Assembly: GCA_023957015.1 (NCBI GenBank)
Contig: JAMLHR010000013.1
Span: forward strand, 1 to 64,000
Length of the DNA stretch: 64,000 nt
Reading direction: 5' to 3'
From: Thermomicrobiales bacterium
GTDB lineage: Bacteria; Chloroflexota; Chloroflexia; Thermomicrobiales; UBA6265
Shown: positions 44,630 to 53,479 of the stretch, in pieces
Position numbering within the stretch: the first letter of the stretch is position 1
How the letters are laid out: each line of letters begins with the position of its first letter
The notes under the pieces: model-generated
Told to the model about the DNA's origin: nothing
The model's database searches: none
What the model saw: only the letters and a program-made list of their open reading frames with translations
Made by a program: the position numbers and the translations under genes

Positions 44630-45483
44630 CCGACCGTATTGGCATCGTTCCGGCATTCAGCAAACCGGAAGCGAAGGAGTTGGCCGGGACGATCACGACT
44701 TATCTGGAGAGCCGCGATATTCGCGCTGTGCCGGAGAAAGAGATCGTGGCGGGTGCTACTCCGAACGTCGATGCGATTGTGGTGCTCGGCGGTGACGGTC
44801 TGATGATGCGGATGGCGAATTCGTTCCCGGATGTACCGCTGATCGGTATCAACTTCGGCAAGGTCGGATTCCTGGCGCTGGTCGAGCAAGCCGACTGGAA
44901 GCAGGCACTAGACCTCTTCCTGGCTGGTGACTATCAGTTGGACGAGAGTTCAACCCTGCAGTCGTCTTTGATCCGGGGCGACCAGGAGGATGATCAGGGC
45001 TGGGCGATCAACGATGTCGTCATCAGATCTGGTAATCGGATGATCGAAGTCGAAGTCTATGTCGACGGTGTCTTCGTCAACCAATATCCGAGTGACGGTC
45101 TCATCGTCAGCACTCCGCGCGGTTCCACCGCGTACTGCATGGCCGCCGGGGGACCGGTTCTGGCACCGGGCGTGAAGGGATTCGCGGTCGTTCCGATCTC
45201 CTCTCACTCACCGATTCGGACACCGATGATCATCGCCGAGCACGCGGTCATCGAACTGGTCAGCGCCAACGCGCACCCGGCCAGTTTGATCCTGGACGGG
45301 CAGTTGACCAATCATCTGCGGCAAAATGATTTGATTCGAATCACCAAGGGCGAGCATACCTTCAAGCTGGTACGCGTCTCTACCACCAGCTTCTACGCGG
45401 CGTTCCGGGAGAAGTTCAACTTCCAGACGCGACCGAACGCGGTACCCAGCCGCATGGTGCAACCCGGCACGGATACTCGGTAG
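44626..45483 (+). CDS. nadK: NAD kinase
   Basis: Phosphorylates NAD to NADP. The 285-residue protein has the GGDG motif (VVLGGDGLMMRMAN, residues 55-58), IGINFGKVGFLA, the NDVVI segment and the Gly-rich STPRGSTAYCMAAGGPVLAPG loop. GFLA-type substrate residues are intact. It is translationally coupled to the NrtR-like gene and converges with the zinc-ribbon membrane gene five bases away. Confidence 0.94.
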   Translation: MTDRIGIVPAFSKPEAKELAGTITTYLESRDIRAVPEKEIVAGATPNVDAIVVLGGDGLMMRMANSFPDVPLIGINFGKVGFLALVEQADWKQALDLFLAGDYQLDESSTLQSSLIRGDQEDDQGWAINDVVIRSGNRMIEVEVYVDGVFVNQYPSDGLIVSTPRGSTAYCMAAGGPVLAPGVKGFAVVPISSHSPIRTPMIIAEHAVIELVSANAHPASLILDGQLTNHLRQNDLIRITKGEHTFKLVRVSTTSFYAAFREKFNFQTRPNAVPSRMVQPGTDTR

Positions 45484-45488
45484 AGAGC

Positions 45489-46124
45489 TTACTTCCTGCC
45501 GGTATTATCTGGAACCGGGACTTCACCGGTAACAAGTGGCTTGGCTTCGTGCGCGGTTCGCAGATACTGCGTCTGCTGAGCGGCTTCCGCCTTGAGGCGT
45601 TGCTCGATCTGGGCGGGATCAACCCAGCCGATCTTCTTTGCCTCCGGATCTATCGGAGTCAGTTGTAGCTGAATTGGCATCGGGCGGTGCTCATGGGGTT
45701 CCGAACCGCAGTACGGGCAGATATCCCATCGCAGATCGACCAGCTTGCCACAGCGACCACACGGTTCTCGCAACTGCGTGTTGCAATGAGGACAGATCTG
45801 CCAATCATCCTGCATGAAATGGTGGCAGTTCGGACAGGTCGGCAGCTCCTGCAAATCCTGCAGCAGATACTCCTCTTCCAGCGACTTCTGATAGGCCTCG
45901 TCGAGCGTCTCCTTTGGCCGGAGCAGCGTATACAACAGCACACCCGGTACCCAGAAGAAGACCGCCAACAGGGTCGAGAAGACCTGAGCGACGACGTTCT
46001 TGCTCCGCGACTCGATGTCCCTGAAGGTCCACACGATAAGCACAAACCAGGTGGCGATAAGGTAGGCACCTCCCAGCGCGAGAAGCACCTGGAGCGACCT
46101 GGCTATGATTCCTTCGATATCCAA
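45489..46124 (-). CDS. Membrane protein with double zinc ribbon
   Basis: A 211-residue protein. Two membrane helices lie in the first 70 residues (LLALGGAYLIATWFVLIVWTF and VFSTLLAVFFWVPGVLLYTL). A cytoplasmic double zinc ribbon follows: CPNCHHFM with CPHC, then CGRCGKLV with CPYCGSE. The function is unknown; such double-zinc-ribbon proteins are widespread in Chloroflexota and Cyanobacteria. It precedes the cyclic-di-AMP receptor gene in this view but is transcribed separately or as the end of that operon. Confidence 0.75.
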   Translation of the reverse strand: MDIEGIIARSLQVLLALGGAYLIATWFVLIVWTFRDIESRSKNVVAQVFSTLLAVFFWVPGVLLYTLLRPKETLDEAYQKSLEEEYLLQDLQELPTCPNCHHFMQDDWQICPHCNTQLREPCGRCGKLVDLRWDICPYCGSEPHEHRPMPIQLQLTPIDPEAKKIGWVDPAQIEQRLKAEAAQQTQYLRTAHEAKPLVTGEVPVPDNTGRK

Positions 46125-46178
46125 ACACCTGCTCCTTGGCCGCGAGACTGTACGAACGTCGCAGCGCGCGAGGCTATT

Positions 46179-46514
46179 CTACCCTGTTAGTCGCTCGAAG
46201 CGCCGAACATTGACGACGAAGATGGTGGCCCCAACGCGGACGGAGTCGCTCTGATCGTCATCGGCGTCGAAATTCACCTGTGCAAACGGCATGAGTGGAT
46301 TGACGAAACTGCGGCGCGAGGTCGTGTGGCGATCAACAATCTGGGCCACCCGTGACACTTGCGATTCCTCAACACCCACAAGGAAAGTGACATTGGAGAT
46401 ACGCAGGAAACCACCGGAACTGTTGATCTGGGTGGCGCGGAATCCCGCATCCACCAATCCATCCAGCACATCGTCGGCATCGGAACCCTGCACCACGGCG
46501 ATCACGAGTTTCAT
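46179..46514 (-). CDS. Cyclic-di-AMP receptor (PstA/DarA-like PII-type protein)
   Basis: A 111-residue PII-fold protein. MKLVIAVVQGSDADDVLDGLVDAGFRATQINSSGGFLRISNVTFLVGVEE matches the c-di-AMP-binding DarA/PstA family (GGFLRxxNxTxLxGVE motif), which is a signal receptor without enzymatic activity. It is placed next to tmk, as in Firmicutes, where the order tmk-darA is common. ATG 46514 overlaps the tmk stop (ATGA). It implies c-di-AMP signalling; the cyclase is not in the window. Confidence 0.88.
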   Translation of the reverse strand: MKLVIAVVQGSDADDVLDGLVDAGFRATQINSSGGFLRISNVTFLVGVEESQVSRVAQIVDRHTTSRRSFVNPLMPFAQVNFDADDDQSDSVRVGATIFVVNVRRFERLTG

Positions 46515-47158
46515 AGCGATGCCTCTCTCACTCCGCATCGATCACTCACCGCTGCCCGAATGGCTGCCGTGACCTCATCGATCGATACGGTGGTGTCTAT
46601 CACTATCCACGATGCCGGATCGGCTTCGGCAAGTCCAAGAAATGCGGTTCGCACGCGCTCGTGGAACTCGATAGGAGCACGATCAATGCGGTTGATCTGA
46701 TCAACGTCACCGTGACGGCGAGCCAATCCGACCTCAACCGGGAGATCCAGCAGTATGCGAAGATCGGGCAGTACCCCGCCTGTGGCAAACGCCTGAATTT
46801 CGCGTAATCGGTCCATCGGTAGTCCAAGACCGCCACCCTGATAGGCGTATGTGGAATCCACATAGCGATCACACACCACGATGGCACCAACCTCAATCGC
46901 GGGTGCGATCACCTGTCGTACGTGCTGGGCCCGCGCGGCAGACATCAGGAGTGCCTCGGTCTCGCTAGCCAGATGGAGGTGATCGGATTGCAACAGGATG
47001 CCACGGATGGCATCCCCGGTCGGCGTACCACCGGGTTCCCGCGTCTGGATGACATTGTGACCGAGTGTACGCAGCCACTCCGCCAGCCGTGTCGCCTGCA
47101 CGGATTTGCCGGCCCCTTCGGGTCCTTCCAGCACGATGAAGCATCCATCCGCCGACAC
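46511..47158 (-). CDS. tmk: Thymidylate kinase
   Basis: Phosphorylates dTMP to dTDP. In 215 residues: P-loop LEGPEGAGKSVQATRL near residue 10, TREPGGTPTGDAIR, the DR(Y/H) motif VVCDRYVDSTYAYQGGG near 95, and a lid region with LARRHGDVDQINRID. It follows the R3H-AAA gene with the stop and start sharing one base, and overlaps the cyclic-di-AMP receptor gene. Confidence 0.93.
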   Translation of the reverse strand: MSADGCFIVLEGPEGAGKSVQATRLAEWLRTLGHNVIQTREPGGTPTGDAIRGILLQSDHLHLASETEALLMSAARAQHVRQVIAPAIEVGAIVVCDRYVDSTYAYQGGGLGLPMDRLREIQAFATGGVLPDLRILLDLPVEVGLARRHGDVDQINRIDRAPIEFHERVRTAFLGLAEADPASWIVIDTTVSIDEVTAAIRAAVSDRCGVREASL

Positions 47159-48996
47159 TATTGCACTCCCGGTCGATAGATCTCGACGTGTCGGAACGGA
47201 TCGCGCCCCCGACTCCGCGATCCCAGATTGTAGCGCTCCGCCATCTCATGTTGCATGCGACGGATTGTCGGCGATTGTGGTCGCAACGCGGTGGCGGGCG
47301 CGCCCTTCATGATGGCGGCAATCGCTTCCTCCGCTTCCGAAAGCGCGATCGTCACATCATGCATACGGCGTTCACGCGAACTCAGTTTTGGGACATCGTC
47401 ATCCTCGCCATCGACATCGCTGTCGATCGTTGAAGGGAAGATACTCCGGATAACGTTCTCCATCTGGGTTGCGGTGTTGCTGCGAAGGACGTAGACCGGG
47501 ATGCCACGAAGCTCGGCATCGCGCACGGGCTCAGCCTTGCGACGATAGGCATTCTTTAGCGTCATCACGATATCCGCGTCACGCTCGGAGCGGACGATGA
47601 TCGCAGGCACATTCATACGACTGATCGAGGCATCCAATCGATTCCGACTAACACCAAAGGGGAAGATACGCAGAGGTTTCTCCGCGGTTCCTCGCCCTTT
47701 GGCGATCGCAGCCAGCGGCGGCGCCACCGCCCGCGTGTCCATCAACTCGGCTTCCTGCGCCTCGGCTTCGATCTGCTGGACTCTGGCTGCAGCCTCGGCG
47801 AGAAGAGCGTCGTCGAAGAGCGTTTCCGCCGTTCGAGTTGGGGTCACCTGCCGGTGTGACCGTTGCCTCGCGGTAGGATCGCGGCGCTCATCTTCCGACG
47901 CAGAGGTAGAGATCGTTCCATCCGCATTGCGCTTACGCCGCTCGGATCGCGGTGGCGCACCCCGTAGCAGGGCATCGACCGTGGCAGCGACATCCTTGTG
48001 GACGATCACCTCGTCCCGCTCCACGATCTCCACCATGACACCAAACGTTGGTGGCGCCTTGCGTTCCAGAATGGACTTCTGCGATCCCCGCCGACGCGCT
48101 TCTTCATCCGAAAGCGTGACTGACTGGATACCACCGATCAGATCGGTGAGCGTCGGATTCAGCATCAGATTCTCGAGGGTATTGCCGTGCGCCGTACCGA
48201 TGAGTTGCACACCGCGCTCGGCGATCGTGCGTGCGGCCATTGCCTCCAGCTCTGTACCGATCTCGTCGATCACGATCACCTGGGGCATGTGGTTTTCCAC
48301 AGCCTCGATCATGATCCGATCCTGTGCAGTCGGTGTCGGGACTTGCATGCGGCGGGCCCGACCGATGGCCGGGTGCGGGATATCTCCATCGCCGGCGATC
48401 TCGTTACTGGTATCGACCACCACGACGCGCTTGCGGAGTTCATCCGCCAATACGCGCGCAGTTTCGCGCAGCATCGTCGTCTTACCAACACCGGGTCGGC
48501 CAAGAATGAGCACGCTCTCGCCGCTCTCGATCAAATCGCTAATGATAGCGATCGTACCGAAGACGGCGCGACCAATACGGCAGGTGAGACCGACGATTTC
48601 ACCGGTACGATTGCGAATCGCGGAAATACGATGCAGTGTCCGCTCGATACCGGCGCGATTGTCATCGCCGAACGCGCCGATTTTCTCGGCGACGGCCGCC
48701 AAATCCTGACGGGTGACATCGATATCGCTGAGCTCAATTTCCTCGAACTGAAACCGGGCCTCGGGAAGTCGGCCGAGATCCATGACGATCTCAACCAACT
48801 GGCCATATTCAGGGTGATTCCGCTGCAACTGGGTGACTTTACGTCCAATGACTTCCGGCAGCGCATCCAGCAACTCCTGGATATCATCAGTCATTTCGCT
48901 ACGATTCGTTTCTGACATAGACGGGGCTTCCTGATCTGAATGCGTTAAGTGATCGTGACGGAGATGGGTGATCGTGCCTGACTCAACAGTGCTCAT
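47158..48996 (-). CDS. AAA ATPase with C-terminal R3H domain (SpoIIIAA/Ycf45-like)
   Basis: A 612-residue RecA/AAA-type ATPase. Walker A is [13 protein letters not shown] near residue 172 and Walker [17 protein letters not shown] near 242, in a secretion-ATPase-like domain shared with SpoIIIAA and chloroplast Ycf45. The low-complexity central region is followed by a C-terminal R3H single-strand nucleic-acid-binding motif ([13 protein letters not shown]) near the end. Function is unknown, possibly RNA or DNA handling. ATG 48996 with aggag overlaps the preceding gene by 14 bases. Confidence 0.85.
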   Translation of the reverse strand: MSTVESGTITHLRHDHLTHSDQEAPSMSETNRSEMTDDIQELLDALPEVIGRKVTQLQRNHPEYGQLVEIVMDLGRLPEARFQFEEIELSDIDVTRQDLAAVAEKIGAFGDDNRAGIERTLHRISAIRNRTGEIVGLTCRIGRAVFGTIAIISDLIESGESVLILGRPGVGKTTMLRETARVLADELRKRVVVVDTSNEIAGDGDIPHPAIGRARRMQVPTPTAQDRIMIEAVENHMPQVIVIDEIGTELEAMAARTIAERGVQLIGTAHGNTLENLMLNPTLTDLIGGIQSVTLSDEEARRRGSQKSILERKAPPTFGVMVEIVERDEVIVHKDVAATVDALLRGAPPRSERRKRNADGTISTSASEDERRDPTARQRSHRQVTPTRTAETLFDDALLAEAAARVQQIEAEAQEAELMDTRAVAPPLAAIAKGRGTAEKPLRIFPFGVSRNRLDASISRMNVPAIIVRSERDADIVMTLKNAYRRKAEPVRDAELRGIPVYVLRSNTATQMENVIRSIFPSTIDSDVDGEDDDVPKLSSRERRMHDVTIALSEAEEAIAAIMKGAPATALRPQSPTIRRMQHEMAERYNLGSRSRGRDPFRHVEIYRPGVQ

Positions 48997-50086
48997 GCTG
49001 ACTCCTCACGCTAAACGACGGTACGCGCTGGGGATCGGCCTCCGCAGGTCGGAGTAACTCAAAGGCCTCGGCAAGTCGCAACGATCCCGGGCTGGTGGCG
49101 GTTGTGTATCTCACCATCAGGTGCTGTTCGGACACCAGTTCCTGTAAATGGCTCGAGATGCCGTTGGCCAGATCAAGCTGATACCCTCGCAAGAGGAGAT
49201 AGATTGGACGCGGTGTCTCCTCCGCCAGAATCGAGCGTACCCCCACAATCACATCCTGCAACTGCGTTCGCATTTCCGGGGCCACCAGAACATCCAGAAC
49301 GTGGTAGTGACGAGATGTACGCACGCGCACATACGCTCCAACGCCATTCTGACTGGTTATGAACCAACCGCGTTGGCTTCGGCCCTCAGTATCGACGTCC
49401 CAGGCGTGACTCGTCAGTGCTTCCGCATTTTGGACATCACGAGGGGTGGTTTGAATATAGAGTTGATGCATGGACCAGACATCGGACTTCGCCTGCGTCC
49501 TTACGCCGGCACTGCGTCGCACGGACGTCGTTTGATCCAGCAAGTACACCTGCTCCCGGGTGTAGGCTGTGAATCCAACCGCTCGCAGAGCGGAGAGCAG
49601 CGAACTCTCCACATCGAGTCGCGCCAGGATACGACGGGCTCCACACTGACCTGCGGCGACTACCGCGTGCTCCAGCAAAGCCACAGGCACATCGAACTCA
49701 TCCTCATTCTCCGCCATGGAAAGGAACTGCAAGTGCCACCGATCATCGGCTGGTTGCCGGGCACACTGAAGCGCACCCAAACGACGATTGCCAGTGGAGC
49801 TGAGGGCGACGTAAAGCGGCAAATCGGAACCCTCCGCATGGAGGATTCGTCGCATCGCTAACTGCATCAGCCCCGGGCGCTCATAGGAACTCTCGGGGAA
49901 ACGCAGTTCGTGCCGAACCTGGAACTGGCTCAGCATACTGGCGTCGCGCAGGTGATACGGTCGCACGATGATTGATGATAGGGAAGACAGTTGAGCACTA
50001 TCCGGTTGATCACCTTGCGGTTGATCCGGTTCTGACTCAACGAACTTGAGGACGCGCTCGGCGTCATAGATATTCTGAATAGCCAT
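48983..50086 (-). CDS. GNAT-like acetyltransferase-fold protein
   Basis: A 367-residue protein with what looks like two GNAT-fold halves. The first ([69 protein letters not shown]) has the strand order of an N-acetyltransferase, but no clear acetyl-CoA pyrophosphate loop (Q/RxxGxG/A) is visible. The C-terminal half ([21 protein letters not shown]) looks similar. It is probably a divergent or non-catalytic member. ATG 50086 is favoured over the start at 50122; it is coupled to the R3H-AAA gene. Confidence 0.6.
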   Translation of the reverse strand: MAIQNIYDAERVLKFVESEPDQPQGDQPDSAQLSSLSSIIVRPYHLRDASMLSQFQVRHELRFPESSYERPGLMQLAMRRILHAEGSDLPLYVALSSTGNRRLGALQCARQPADDRWHLQFLSMAENEDEFDVPVALLEHAVVAAGQCGARRILARLDVESSLLSALRAVGFTAYTREQVYLLDQTTSVRRSAGVRTQAKSDVWSMHQLYIQTTPRDVQNAEALTSHAWDVDTEGRSQRGWFITSQNGVGAYVRVRTSRHYHVLDVLVAPEMRTQLQDVIVGVRSILAEETPRPIYLLLRGYQLDLANGISSHLQELVSEQHLMVRYTTATSPGSLRLAEAFELLRPAEADPQRVPSFSVRSQHEHC

Positions 50087-50143
50087 TGTCCTGATTCTAG
50101 CGATGAGCGCGTCAGGACTCAAGGTGTTAATGAGAATCCAGTA

Positions 50144-50755
50144 CTAGAAGATGCGCCGTCCTGTTAGCGCGCGGCCAAGTGTCATTTCATCGGCGTACTC
50201 GAGATCGCTGCCGACCGGCAGACCCGAAGCCGGTCTGGAGACATTGACACCGAGGGGTGTGAGTTGCCGATGCAGGTAGACGGCGGTGGCATCGCCGTTG
50301 AGATCGAGATTCGTGAATACGATCACCTCATCCGGTGATTCGGTCTTCACCCGTTCGATTAGCTCCGCGATGCGGAGCTTGTCCGGTGTGATGCCATCGA
50401 CCGGCGAGATCGCGCCGTGCAACACGTGGTACTTACCACGGTACTCATGCGTGCGCTCCAACGCAACGACATCCAACGGATCCTGCACCACGCAAATCGT
50501 CCGTTCCCGCCGAGGATCGGAGCAGATCTCGCATGGCACCTGTTCGGTCATGTTGAAGCAGATCGGGCACATACTGACCCGATCTTTGACCTCGATGATC
50601 GCCTCCGCCAGAGCAACAGCATCCTCCCGATTCGTCTTGAGGATGTGATAGGCCAATCGGCTGGCGGTTTTAGGACCGATTCCCGGTAGTTTGGCAAGTT
50701 CCTGGGTGAGAGTCACGACAGGTTGGGCCACACCCGATCCGTAGTTTGAACTCAT
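50144..50755 (-). CDS. recR: Recombination mediator RecR
   Basis: Works with RecO and RecF to load RecA at gaps. The 203-residue protein has an N-terminal HhH (LPGIGPKTASRLAYHIL), a C4 zinc finger (CPICFNMTEQVPCEIC), a TOPRIM domain (TICVVQDPLDVVALERT) and the C-terminal Walker-like segment. ATG 50755, behind aggaa, matches the family N-terminus; the open frame reaches back to 50887 through a predicted RNA module. Confidence 0.93.
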   Translation of the reverse strand: MSSNYGSGVAQPVVTLTQELAKLPGIGPKTASRLAYHILKTNREDAVALAEAIIEVKDRVSMCPICFNMTEQVPCEICSDPRRERTICVVQDPLDVVALERTHEYRGKYHVLHGAISPVDGITPDKLRIAELIERVKTESPDEVIVFTNLDLNGDATAVYLHRQLTPLGVNVSRPASGLPVGSDLEYADEMTLGRALTGRRIF

Positions 50756-50794
50756 GGTATTCCTGGCGCCTATATGCAGTCTCTCGACACGCAT

Positions 50795-50860
50795 GTGGTC
50801 GTGGGGCAGCTCATTGGCCCTCAGAGACAACTCCTGGGAGGAGACAAGCTCCCCCACCAC
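50795..50860 (-). ncRNA. Putative structured RNA module B, upstream of recR
   Basis: On the minus strand an outer stem (gtggtgggg with ccccacgaccac) encloses a hairpin ggagcttgtctcc, a second short hairpin and a gagggc block. The same inner blocks recur in module A at 51007-51067 while the outer stem sequence differs yet still pairs. It ends about 40 bases before the recR start. No named family is recognised. Confidence 0.4.
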
Positions 50861-50921
50861 CGAGGATGCGCCGGGCACCCCAGGCAAGAGTCGAACATCT
50901 ATTCTATTTTACCATCAGCAC

Positions 50922-50951
50922 AAAGCCCTCCAGAGTTTTCTGAAGGGCTTT
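50922..50951. terminator. Hairpin terminator between ftsK and recR
   Basis: aaagccctccaga pairs with tctgaagggcttt (one C-A mismatch) around a gttt loop. The A/T ends make it usable in both directions. It lies between the two RNA-like modules. Confidence 0.62.
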
Positions 50952-51006
50952 CAGCGTCATGTGAGCGCTGTAACTACAGCCGGTACCGAGTGTTTTGAAA
51001 AGTAGC

Positions 51007-51067
51007 AGGGCGGTCCTTCTGCCCTCGAGATGCGGCTCGAAGGGGAGACCAGCTCCCCACCCGCCCT
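51007..51067 (-). ncRNA. Putative structured RNA module A, just after ftsK
   Basis: On the minus strand the outer stem agggcgg/ccgccct encloses ggggagctggtctcccc (perfect hairpin), then cgag-ccgcat-ctcg, then gagggcagaagg. The middle blocks match module B (GGGGAGCTxGTCTCC then GAGGGC). Its outer end overlaps the ftsK stop by two bases. An RNA role is inferred from paired, sequence-variant stems only. Confidence 0.4.
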
Positions 51068-53330
51068 AGTCCAAATTCGGTGTCTCAAAGCTGTGGAGAA
51101 CCGGTCGCCCTTTAGCACCGTCCGCTGGACCAATGATGCCATCCTCCTCCATCTGCTCAATCATGCGGGCGGCGCGATTGTAACCAACGCGCAGCCGACG
51201 CTGCAGCATGCTTGCCGAGGCCGTGCCCTGGGCGCGGACGACATCGATCGCCTGCTGATAAAGCGGCTCGTCTTCATCCGGCTCATAGTCGCCACCACCA
51301 CCGGTGTCGGCACCCTTGCCCGAACTGGGAAGGTTCAACCACTCCTGGTCGTAGTGCGGATCGGGCGAGACGGTCTTCCAGTGGTCGACAATCGACTTCA
51401 CTTCTTCGTCGATAAACGCGCCCTGAATACGGCTCGGCTTGGACTCGTCCGGCGGCAGATAGAGCATGTCGCCGCGACCAAGCAAGCGCTCCGCGCCCGG
51501 GAGATCAAGAACAACACGACTATCCGTCATGCTGGAGACCGCGAAGGCGATACGCGCCGGCACATTCGCCTTGATCAAACCGGTCAAAACGTTCACAGAC
51601 GGTCGCTGCGTGGCAATGATCAAATGGATACCGGTCGCACGAGCCATTTGGGTCAAACGCGCCAGCAGCGTTTCCACTTCATCCGGTGTGGTCATCATCA
51701 AATCGGCCAACTCGTCGATGATCACCACCATATATGGCAGCTTCTCGGCATCGGTTTCATCCGCTGCCCAGGTGCGATAGCCATCCAGATTACGAACGCC
51801 AACGGACTTGAACAGCTCGTAGCGACGATTCATTTCGCGCAGCACCATACGAAGCGCGCCGACAACCTTGTCCATCTCGGTCACAACCGGGCACTTCAGG
51901 TGCGGCACACCGTTGTAGCCAACCAGCTCGACCATCTTTGGATCAATCATGACCAGATTGAGCTCATCGGGTTGCATCACACTGATCATCGTACTGATGA
52001 TGCCGTTGATACAAACGGACTTACCGGAACCGGTGGCACCGGCGATCAACAGGTGCGGCATTTTGGTGAGATCACCAACGATGTATCGTCCGTTAACATC
52101 GCGCCCCAGCGGCAGCGGCAGTTTCGCCTTGCTCTTCTTGAACGCAGGCGATTCCAGCACCTCACGCAAACCGACCGTGGCGATCTGGGGATTCGGAATC
52201 TCGATACCAACTCGAGCCAATCCCGGGATCGGGGCCTCGACACGAATGCTTTGCGCCGCCAGCGCCAGGGCGAGATCGCTTTGCAAGGCGGTAATACGGC
52301 TAACCTTGACGCCGTTCCCGGGTTCCAGCGCGAACTGGGTCACGGCAGGACCCGGATTGATCTCACGCACCGATGCCTTCACATTGAAGCTCAGCAGCGT
52401 CGATTCGATCACTGTCGCCTTGTTCTTGAGCATCTGCGGATCTGGTGGGATTTGCTCGTAATACGGCAAGGCGTGCAGATCGGGAAGCGGAAAGGGCAAT
52501 CCGGCCTGAACGGGCTTGAGTTTGCTGGCGTCCGTTTGGGGGACCGCCGTTACCTTCCCCTCTTTCGGTTTCTCCGGCAGGTTCACGATCGGGGCAATCG
52601 GTGTCTCGACGACGGGTTCGGCAACAACTTTCTTCGCCTTCCGTGGAGTCGCCGTTACGGCCGAGAACGTCAACGTCTGACTACTCGCCGGTGTCGGCAC
52701 AGCAGGTGCCGCTACCGGCTCGACGACGCGTTTTGGGAGGAGTCTACGAATCTCCTGATCGAATGTGTGCAGATCGTGACCGGAAAGCAGGAAGACCGAA
52801 AGAGTACCGAGCCCGAAGAGCACAATACCGCTGAAGAACCGCCCCAGCATACCGGTCATCAGATCGGCGACGATACTGCCAATGGCTCCGCCGCCCTTGC
52901 GAGCGTCAAGCAGACCGGTGACACCGAGAATGAAGGCGACACCGCCGAAATAGTGTCTGAAGAGGAGAACCGGACCATCACCGGCGGTAAACGTGCGCAC
53001 GGTGACTAATACGGCAAACACCGGCACGATGAAGGCACCACCACCGAACAGGGCGCGAAGGAGGTTGCCCCACCATTCAACGATGGCACCATCGGCGGAA
53101 CCACGACCGATTGCCCAGCCACTAAGCAGTGCGATGACCGCGAAGAATCCACCGAGAAGCTCTCGTTTGAAGCGATCGCTCATCTCAAGCTGTGGCACAG
53201 CCCCCTGAATGAAGGCACGTGTCCGAATCGCCCACAACGTCAACCCGGTAGGCTGCGTTGGCGAGGGTACCTTGGTGGCTTTGCTCTTCTTTTTTGTGGC
53301 GGCGCCCTGAGCGCGGGTCTGTGTCGCCAT
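51066..53330 (-). CDS. ftsK: DNA translocase FtsK/SpoIIIE
   Basis: A membrane-anchored DNA pump that clears chromosome termini from the division septum. In the 754-residue protein, about four N-terminal helices lie between residues 60 and 195; a Pro/Ala/Val-rich linker follows. The motor starts near 325 with Walker A HLLIAGATGSGKSVCING near 425, Walker B YMVVIIDELADLMM, and IHLIIATQRPSVNVLTG. A C-terminal gamma winged helix (DPLYQQAIDVV to VLHSF) would read polar KOPS-like sites. The start MATQTRAQGAA is supported by gggagag upstream. Confidence 0.94.
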   Translation of the reverse strand: MATQTRAQGAATKKKSKATKVPSPTQPTGLTLWAIRTRAFIQGAVPQLEMSDRFKRELLGGFFAVIALLSGWAIGRGSADGAIVEWWGNLLRALFGGGAFIVPVFAVLVTVRTFTAGDGPVLLFRHYFGGVAFILGVTGLLDARKGGGAIGSIVADLMTGMLGRFFSGIVLFGLGTLSVFLLSGHDLHTFDQEIRRLLPKRVVEPVAAPAVPTPASSQTLTFSAVTATPRKAKKVVAEPVVETPIAPIVNLPEKPKEGKVTAVPQTDASKLKPVQAGLPFPLPDLHALPYYEQIPPDPQMLKNKATVIESTLLSFNVKASVREINPGPAVTQFALEPGNGVKVSRITALQSDLALALAAQSIRVEAPIPGLARVGIEIPNPQIATVGLREVLESPAFKKSKAKLPLPLGRDVNGRYIVGDLTKMPHLLIAGATGSGKSVCINGIISTMISVMQPDELNLVMIDPKMVELVGYNGVPHLKCPVVTEMDKVVGALRMVLREMNRRYELFKSVGVRNLDGYRTWAADETDAEKLPYMVVIIDELADLMMTTPDEVETLLARLTQMARATGIHLIIATQRPSVNVLTGLIKANVPARIAFAVSSMTDSRVVLDLPGAERLLGRGDMLYLPPDESKPSRIQGAFIDEEVKSIVDHWKTVSPDPHYDQEWLNLPSSGKGADTGGGGDYEPDEDEPLYQQAIDVVRAQGTASASMLQRRLRVGYNRAARMIEQMEEDGIIGPADGAKGRPVLHSFETPNLD

Positions 53331-53479
53331 GCGAAGCTCTCCCCGACTGCCGATACTGCTGAACAGGAGGTCACTGCACCTCGTCTGTCAAAACGTACGT
53401 ACAGTATATGCCAAGCTGTCACCGGTGTACAGGGTGTCCGAACAACTGGTATGGCTCAGTCGTGATACGTGTCTGTATA

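Noticed and set aside
47597-48709. A 370-codon plus-strand frame opposite the R3H-AAA gene
   Set aside because: Ser/Arg/Ala-rich translation without motifs; shadow of the real minus-strand gene.
50755-51066. SRP RNA (ffs) between ftsK and recR
   Set aside because: SRP RNA is often near recR, but the conserved GGAAGCAGC-type loop is absent on both strands.
51030-53009. A 659-codon plus-strand open frame opposite ftsK
   Set aside because: It is antisense to a well-supported FtsK with clear motifs. Its composition (His, Arg, Asp, Gln rich) is typical of a mirror frame and no domain is recognisable.
53390-53420. LexA-like operator upstream of ftsK (CTGT...ACAG)
   Set aside because: The half-sites are too far apart for the known spacing.
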